In this document: one piece after another, positions 58,777 through 64,000 of the stretch
How the letters are laid out: every line of letters begins with the position of its first letter
Numbering within the stretch: the first letter of the stretch is position 1
Assembly: GCF_030440425.1 (NCBI RefSeq)
Contig: NZ_CP098023.1
Span: forward strand, 2,974,501 to 3,038,500
DNA length: 64,000 bases
Direction: 5' to 3'
From: Microbulbifer sp. MI-G
GTDB taxonomy: Bacteria > Pseudomonadota > Gammaproteobacteria > Pseudomonadales > Cellvibrionaceae
Program-made: the position numbers and the translations under genes
The notes under the pieces: model-generated
What the model was told of the DNA's origin: nothing
Database searches by the model: none
What the model saw: only the letters and a program-made list of their open reading frames with translations

Positions 58777-58837
58777 GGTCTCCCTTTTGGACTAGCCTCA
58801 CCAGCTGATGTATTTCCCCAAACGACTTGGGAAATGA

Positions 58838-60051
58838 ATCGTGTAAAGACCATCGCGGGAAATGGGACGGTACTGTCCGATACAAGCAATCATTGGAAAG
58901 CGAACGAAGAAGGTACAGGGGCCAAAAGGCGCTATCGTACGCAACTACAGAGGACCGAAGTAACCAAGCGCGACCTGAACAATGCCTTCCTACAGCGTAA
59001 AGTGAACAGCTATATCTATGATGACTTTGATAACCTGATTAGCCTTTCTGCCAAAATCTACGACAATGCCAGGCAACTGCTGCGCAGCGCGACCACTACA
59101 AATGGCTATATCAATAATGGTAGTTCCTGGATATTAGGTCTGTTACAAAAAGTTACTGTGAAAGTACAAGTAACAGGTAAGCTCGAAAAAACACGGAAAT
59201 CTGCATGGACCTACAACACCAATACCGGCAAGGCGCTTACTGAAAAGATACTGCATCCGAGCACAGAAGTAGTGCTGCAGCAAACCCACTTTGAAAATAT
59301 TGACTACTTTGGCAACCATCGTCGAACCCGGATCACCGGTCCGGACTTTGATGCTCGGCAAAGTACCATGGCTTATGACTCCACAGGACGGTTTGTGGTG
59401 AAAGCAACAAACGCCCTCGGACATATAGCCACCAGCAACTACTATCCCGATGGGCACATTAACGCGGGTATGATAAAGACAACCATCGACAGCAACCAAA
59501 TTACGACTCATTATCTCTATGACAGCTTTGGCCGTGCTACCACGACCACATACGCCTACGGCACAGAAGAACCGGTACGTACCCGCACCAGCTTTCAATG
59601 GTGCCGCGATATGAATGGGTTGTGCCCGGCTAGGGCGGTGTATGGTATCGTTAAATCTTCAGAAGGCGGGGCGGCCAGCAGGGTTTTTATTGATCGGTTG
59701 GGTCGGGAGATCAAGCGCAGCACGCAAACTCTTGATGGTCGGTTCGCTCACGTAATCAGCCGCTATAATGCGCTAGGGCACACAGAGAGCGTGTCTGAGC
59801 CGCACTGTAATGGATCGCCTGAATACCAACTACCATTGAGTACGATGCCTTGGGCCGAGCCATACGCTCAACCGATGCTACGGGTCGGGTTGATACAGTG
59901 GAATATAGCGGTTTAACACAGATGGCACGCACCGACATTAACGGCTTGAATCAAAAGAAAGTCGAAACACGTGATAGTCTGGGCCAGCTGACTATCGTCC
60001 GTGATACTGTTGACCAGCACATCAGCTATCAGTACGATAGTTCCAGCAATA
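58838..60051 (+). pseudogene. Truncated, frameshifted copy of the Rhs YD-repeat core
   Basis: This stretch matches 53078-54295 of the intact Rhs gene closely over its whole length. The lengths differ by 4 bp (1214 and 1218), and I can see both causes: a 3-bp loss (near 59117) and a 1-bp loss between 59827 and 59828 that breaks the frame after NGSPEY. The copy has no start (it joins IS200 DNA) and ends abruptly at YDSSSN. It is a remnant of a duplicated rhs gene. Confidence 0.9.
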
Positions 60052-60108
60052 GGATTAACGGGAATAGAGGATTTAAGTCGATATGATTTTATCGTAAAGG
60101 TTTTTAAT

Positions 60109-60546
60109 ATGTTACCTAAAGATAGCTTTATGAAATTCACATTTTTAATCGCTTTTGGATTTGTTGCCCAGTCAGCCTGGGCATTGAGTTTAACTTGCCC
60201 TGAAGGGCTTCCCAAAAGGGTAAGCTCAGAAAGTGTATCAATAGATTGGCGCAATGAAGGGAATTCTATAATCTTTGCGAATGTATTTGTTTTAAAGGAA
60301 TATGAAGGCAATGAGTTATATGATGTGTCTCTAGAACTCGGTGAGTATGAGTTTGATGCCGAGGGGCGTGATGTTGAGGCTCCTTTATTATCGACTAGCT
60401 TGAGGTTTCGTGAAGTTAAAAATAAACAAATGGTTCAAATTATTTTCTCACGGGAAGCACCAAAAGTTAGCTTGCTAATTCAGTATGGTGAATTATGTGG
60501 CTATACGATGAACTATGAAATCACCCAAAATCTTAGTAATAAATAG
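60109..60546 (+). CDS. Small exported protein, putative immunity protein (copy 1)
   Basis: A 145-residue protein with a signal peptide (FLIAFGFVAQSAWA) and a compact mature domain of ~115 residues starting LSLTCPEG, with two Cys. AAAGG lies 8 nt upstream of ATG 60109; ATG 60130 is an alternative. No family recognised. It lies between the rhs fragment and an orphan toxin tip, a typical immunity position. A nearly identical copy is at 61965-62384. The exported form would suit a toxin acting outside the cytoplasm. Confidence 0.65.
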   Translation: MLPKDSFMKFTFLIAFGFVAQSAWALSLTCPEGLPKRVSSESVSIDWRNEGNSIIFANVFVLKEYEGNELYDVSLELGEYEFDAEGRDVEAPLLSTSLRFREVKNKQMVQIIFSREAPKVSLLIQYGELCGYTMNYEITQNLSNK

Positions 60547-60593
60547 ATTACATCTCTTCAGTTATCCGCAAGAAATATCGCTAACTGACTCCT

Positions 60594-61252
60594 ATAGAGG
60601 ATGCGCTAACGGGCTTTGCGGTGGGGATGGTGGTTGGTAATATCAGCGGTGGTCTTGGAGATGCACTATCCCAGACGTCGCTAGGTGTTGCCGGACACTA
60701 TGTGGCCAGCGGTCTGGCAGGTGGTGCAGCGGCGAAGGCTTTGGGTGGTCGTTTTAAGGATGGCTTTGCCGGAGGCTTGTTGAGTGCCGGGGCGCGTCAT
60801 GCGATGGGGCATTTTGACCAAAAAAACTATCCAGGAAAGGAGGCGGCGCTTAAAGACTCAAAGAGTCCAGCGGCCCAAGAAGAAGCAAACATGAAGCTCG
60901 CTCAGAAAGAATTTAGGACACTGTATGAGAAGGGAGTTTTGCCTGATGAGTTTAATTTTATTGATAACATAGAGGGCGGGCTAGATAATAAGGTTTTAAG
61001 TTTGCTGATATTAAGGTCGCAGGGAAAGTCGCAGAAATGGATATATACGACTACACAGGGGCGACAGTTTTTAGAGGTGGCGCCACAACATTCGAGATTG
61101 CTTTAGACACTGTTGCACATGAAATATTTCACATGGAGCCAAACAATCAGATTCTTTGGAAAAAGGGCGGTTTTGGTAAAAAAATATCCCAAAGTCAAGC
61201 CACTCGAATGGGAAGGACTGTTGTAGAGATTTGGAAAAAGGGTTCTGAATGA
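60594..61252 (+). pseudogene. Orphan Rhs C-terminal tip with an HEXXH zincin motif, frameshifted
   Basis: The first 225 bp (60594-60818) match 56293-56517 of the intact Rhs gene at full length and in frame, ending at the same GHFD. The tip after that is different (QKNYPGKEAALKDS...). Frame 1 runs to about 61000; the sensible continuation is in another frame: FADIKVAGKVAEMDIYDYTG then TVAHEIFHMEPN with an HEXXH zinc site. The shift lies near 60990-61005. There is no real start, so it is a cassette that could be joined to an Rhs core by recombination. Confidence 0.85.
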
Positions 61253-61887
61253 AAATTATATATATAATTAAGCTGATATGTATGGGCCTTTTATTTTGTG
61301 TTCCTATACACTTGAAAGCATATACGGTACAAAAAAAGAGTTTAAGTGAGCTTTTTCAAGGATCATTCCAGGTATCAAAGATAGAAATTAATAGTAGTGA
61401 AAAAAGTTATATTTATCGTGATGGAAAAGTATATAATTGCGGTTTTAGATACACGGCAAACGCAATTTCTAACTATAAGGGTAAAGAGAAAAAGATTGTG
61501 TTCAAATCCACTTCCTCGCTATTGGCAGGAAGCGAGTACTTGATTTTCTTTAATGTGAAATATTTAGATGCTCAGGTTAATTACTTATCAATGGGTAAAG
61601 ATGATATAAATGGTTACGAGGCATGCACTGAAGAAAAGCTACTATATGCAAGTACATTACATGATGAAATTTTTGAATTTGATTCCTTATGGAAAATAAT
61701 CACAGGTAGTTTGGCTGTAAAAGCATTTTCAAACGCTCCATTTTTAGAGTCATTAAAAGCAAAAAGGGTTGCTTTCGAAAGTAACGAAGCCCCTAAAGAA
61801 TATTTGGAAGCAATATCTTATTGGCGTATTTCATGGGAGATATTTGAGGAAAAATTAATTTCCTTAGCTTCAATCAATAAAGATTAA
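61249..61887 (+). CDS. Putative exported immunity protein of the orphan tip
   Basis: A 212-residue protein with a signal peptide (IIKLICMGLLFCVPIHLKA). Its ATG overlaps the stop of the tip cassette by 4 bp (ATGA), typical of toxin-immunity pairs. No family recognised; several Tyr/Phe and Lys residues and two Cys in the mature part. If the tip is a metallopeptidase acting in the periplasm, an exported partner fits well. A terminator follows at 61916-61939. Confidence 0.7.
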   Translation: MKIIYIIKLICMGLLFCVPIHLKAYTVQKKSLSELFQGSFQVSKIEINSSEKSYIYRDGKVYNCGFRYTANAISNYKGKEKKIVFKSTSSLLAGSEYLIFFNVKYLDAQVNYLSMGKDDINGYEACTEEKLLYASTLHDEIFEFDSLWKIITGSLAVKAFSNAPFLESLKAKRVAFESNEAPKEYLEAISYWRISWEIFEEKLISLASINKD

Positions 61888-61915
61888 AATCAATGAAAAG
61901 AAGCTTGAGCGCATG

Positions 61916-61939
61916 ACGCATCTTAAAGGGTGCGTTTTT
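61916..61939 (+). terminator. Intrinsic terminator after the toxin-immunity cassette
   Basis: ACGCATC and GGTGCGT form a 7-bp stem with one G-U pair and a 6-nt loop (61916-61935), followed by TTTT. Confidence 0.65.
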
Positions 61940-61964
61940 GTCCGTCTAGAGGAAGTGTCAATTT

Positions 61965-62384
61965 CATAAATTAATATTTTTAATCGCTTTTGGATTTGTT
62001 GCCCAGTCATCTTGGGCGTTGAGTTTAACTTGCCCTGAAGGGCTTCCCAAAGGGGTAAGTTCAGAAAGTGTATCAATAGATTGGCGCAATGAAGGGAATT
62101 CTATAATCCTTGCGAATGTATTTATTTTAAAGGAATATGAAGGCAATGAGTTATATGATGTGTCTCTAGAACTTGGTGAGTATGAGTTTGATGCCGAGGG
62201 ACGTGATGTTGAGGCTCCTATATTATCTACTAGCTTGAGGTTTCGTGAAGTTAAAAATAAACAAATGGTTCAAATCATTTTCTCACGGGAAGCACCAAAA
62301 GTTAGCTTGCTAATTCAGTATGGTGAATTATGTGGCTATACGATGAACTACGAAATCACCCAAAATCTTGGCAGTATGGACTAG
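61965..62384 (+). pseudogene. Second copy of the small exported protein, start codon lost
   Basis: Aligned codon by codon with 60130-60546. The start ATG of copy 1 is CAT here (61965-61967) and the next codon is AAA in both. The signal peptide (FLIAFGFVAQSSWA) and mature domain remain open to the stop at 62384, but no usable start with a ribosome site is upstream in frame; a TAG is at 61947-61949. A TTG at 62019 would make a protein without its signal. Upstream of the start codon the two copies are unrelated. Confidence 0.8.
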
Positions 62385-62692
62385 CGGGGGCATTTGAACA
62401 AAAACTTACGGTTTCACGCTCGCAGATCCAGCTTAAACCGTATATTCCTGCGCAATTCCCCCCTGCCTCATTTTATTTTATGGACGAGGGTTGAGATTGA
62501 GCGGATACTTCATTAAATCAAGATAATCCCAGTTATTTCTGCACACCCAATTCATCACTGCACCTGGTGGATCAGGGTTTTTGGTAAAGGTCTCCACCGT
62601 CCTTTCGTACTGTTCTGAAGCGCAAGTGTCCTCACAAAATTGTTCCTGGTTGGTGCGTAGTCCCGCCAGGTCATGGGCCTCAAATTGTGAGC
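62385..62692. other. Region between immunity copy 2 and the IS3 element
   Basis: Apart from the minus-strand gene fragment above, nothing is seen. GC content rises again toward the element. Confidence 0.35.
62478..62692 (-). pseudogene. 3' fragment of an unknown gene cut by the IS3 element
   Basis: A minus-strand open stretch of about 71 codons (SQFEAHDLAGLRTN... ending LNPRP) that enters the IS3 element at 62692. It has no start outside the element. No family recognised. The other side of the element (63935-64000) is also open on the minus strand, but the frames do not join cleanly. Confidence 0.4.
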
Positions 62693-62741
62693 TGAATCCC
62701 CCGGGTTTCTCGGAGGCTAACTTTCTTGAGAGAATTAGCCA

Positions 62742-63062
62742 ATGAGCAAACGACCTGGATACTCCCCCGAAGTACGGGAACGCGCAGTTCGCATGGTGTT
62801 GACCGGCGAGCACGAGCACCAATCACGCTGGGCAGCGATCACATCTATCGCTTCCAAGATCGGCTGCACACCCGAGACCCTACGATCATGGGTCAACAAG
62901 ATGGAAGTCGACAATGGTACTAAACCCGGCACCACCAGCAGCGACGCAGCCCGCCTCAAAGAGCTGGAGCGCGAAGTCCGTGAGCTGAAGCGCGCTAACG
63001 AGATCTTGCGCAAGGCTGCCGCTTTTTTCGCCCAGGCGGAGCTCGACCGCAAACCGAAGTAA
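62742..63062 (+). CDS. IS3-family transposase OrfA
   Basis: A 106-residue DNA-binding subunit. Helix-turn-helix part ([13 protein letters not shown]... [13 protein letters not shown]) followed by a leucine-zipper-like coiled coil ([21 protein letters not shown]). It ends at 63062, overlapping the orfB ATG by 1 bp. It looks intact. Confidence 0.95.
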   Translation: MSKRPGYSPEVRERAVRMVLTGEHEHQSRWAAITSIASKIGCTPETLRSWVNKMEVDNGTKPGTTSSDAARLKELEREVRELKRANEILRKAAAFFAQAELDRKPK

Positions 63063-63895
63063 TGGTGGCATTCATTGACCAGGAACGTGAGGCGCACGGT
63101 GTCGAGTCAATCTGTGAGGTTCTGCCGATTGCACCGTCGACCTTTTACCGCTGCAAGCATCTACAGGCCAATCCAGAGCAACGCTGTGCGCGCGCTCAAC
63201 GTGACGATGAGCTGAAGCCTGAGATCCAGCGGGTCTACGAAGAAAACCACTGCACAGTTGAACGGCTGATGAAGGTACTGCAATTGAAAGGTGTTCGAAG
63301 AGGCAAACGTTGCGTTACGACTATCCCGGATGAGCTGGCCGATAAGCCGCTGGATCTGGTGAATCGCGAGTTTACGGCAGAGCGCCCCAACCAGCTTTGG
63401 GTGGCCGACATAACCTATGTCGCAACTTGGTCTGGTTTTGTTTATGTCGCATTCGTTGTCGACGTATTCTCCCGCCACATTGTTGGCTGGCGCGTATTAA
63501 AGAGCCTTCAAACCGACATTGTGCTTGATGCTCTGGAGCAGGCACTGTGGGTACGAGGTAAGCCCCGTGGCGTTACCCATCATAGTGATCGAGGTAGTCA
63601 GTACCTGTCAATTCGATATACCGAGCGGCTTAGTGAGGCGGGTTTTCAGGCGTCAGTCGGCAGTGTCGGCGACTCCTACGACAACGCACTGGCAGAAGCC
63701 ATCAACGGTTTATTCAAGGCGGAGGTCATCCACAGGGCAGGTCCCTGGAAAGGGCTGGATGAGGTTGAACATGCAACCTTGACCTGGGTCGACTGGTTTA
63801 ACCATCGCCGCATTCTTGGGCCAATTGGCGATATGCCTCCAGCTGAATACGAAAACCTGTATTATCAACAAACCGAGTCTGCCCAAGCGGCATGA
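63062..63895 (+). CDS. IS3-family transposase OrfB with an internal deletion
   Basis: A 277-residue DDE integrase-like subunit. The catalytic region is open, with WVADITYVA, HHSDRGSQY and NALAEAINGLFKAEVI. In the N-terminal HTH_21 region the sequence goes from EIQRVYEENH straight to CTVERLMKVLQLKG; IS3 relatives have about 25 residues (xVYGARKVWRQL-type) between these blocks. The frame is kept, but the element is probably inactive. It is read in -1 frame from orfA, either by frameshift or by restart. Confidence 0.9.
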   Translation: MVAFIDQEREAHGVESICEVLPIAPSTFYRCKHLQANPEQRCARAQRDDELKPEIQRVYEENHCTVERLMKVLQLKGVRRGKRCVTTIPDELADKPLDLVNREFTAERPNQLWVADITYVATWSGFVYVAFVVDVFSRHIVGWRVLKSLQTDIVLDALEQALWVRGKPRGVTHHSDRGSQYLSIRYTERLSEAGFQASVGSVGDSYDNALAEAINGLFKAEVIHRAGPWKGLDEVEHATLTWVDWFNHRRILGPIGDMPPAEYENLYYQQTESAQAA

Positions 63896-64000
63896 CTCAA
63901 ATCAAATTGCCTCCGACAAACTCGGGATGATTCAGTTCTTGTGATTTGGCACTTGCCGGTTCTTCTCCAGCAGGGCGTTCACGCCGCCGCTGGATACAGC

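Larger units (their letters stand above)
62693..63934 (+). mobile_element. IS3-family insertion sequence, complete ends
   Basis: A 1242-bp element bounded by imperfect inverted repeats: left at 62693-62717 (TGAATCCCCCGGGTTT...) and right at 63909-63934 (reverse complement TGAATCATCCCGAGTTT...), both ending GTCGGAGGC or CTCGGAGGC inward. It has two overlapping genes, orfA and orfB, in a -1 frame relation. The 3-bp flanks (AGC left, GTT right) are not a direct repeat. Confidence 0.92.

Noticed and set aside
62690..63937. Target-site duplication of the IS3 element
   Set aside because: The bases next to the two inverted repeats (AGC and GTT) are different, so no duplication can be shown.

Overview
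The window reads as a chromosomal segment of a marine-type gammaproteobacterium. The block rlmN-pilF-rodZ-ispG-hisS-yfgM-bamB-der, the complete isc operon, and the gene styles resemble Cellvibrionales such as Microbulbifer. That placement is inference from gene order and protein style, not a database result.

Positions 1-47000 are mostly dense, fairly GC-rich housekeeping DNA. In order they hold an Atm1-type ABC exporter and an M49-like zinc lipoprotein (+); trmO, gabD, der, bamB, yfgM, hisS, ispG, rodZ, pilF, rlmN, ndk and then iscX, fdx, hscA, hscB, iscA, iscU, iscS, iscR, trmJ (all -); suhB (+); a hybrid histidine kinase whose receiver lacks its phospho-acceptor Asp (-); a membrane/envelope operon of retropepsin-like lipoprotein, inactive transglutaminase/7TM protein and ATP-grasp ligase (-); yqcC, dinG and a glycerolipid acyltransferase (-); an NhaC antiporter and a DUF3549 gene (+); a tiny Cys-rich lipoprotein followed by a striking 82-nt palindrome and a terminator; pgi (+); slipin/NfeD, pyrB, sbcB (-); argS (+).

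From about 47 kb the base composition becomes AT-rich and the content accessory: an exported haloacid dehalogenase-like protein, an S37-type secreted peptidase, and an 11-12 kb Rhs polymorphic-toxin locus. The intact toxin (50578-57003) has a signal peptide, an SpvB domain, FG-GAP repeats, YD repeats, a conserved pre-toxin segment and a metallopeptidase-like tip. Downstream lie a decayed IS5-type transposase, an unknown ORF, an IS200/IS605 element, a truncated and frameshifted copy of the Rhs core, a small exported protein, an orphan C-terminal tip with an HEXXH motif overlapping a putative exported immunity gene by 4 bp, a second start-less copy of the small exported protein, and an IS3-type element to the right edge. 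The homologous blocks match in length to the base once two small deletions are counted. This supports duplication and tip exchange within one locus, a typical way for polymorphic toxins to diversify.

Regulatory sites supported by the sequence include two abutting IscR type-1-like sites and a -35/-10 promoter upstream of iscR, an intrinsic terminator between iscA and hscB, and several other terminators. No rRNA, tRNA or CRISPR array was seen.
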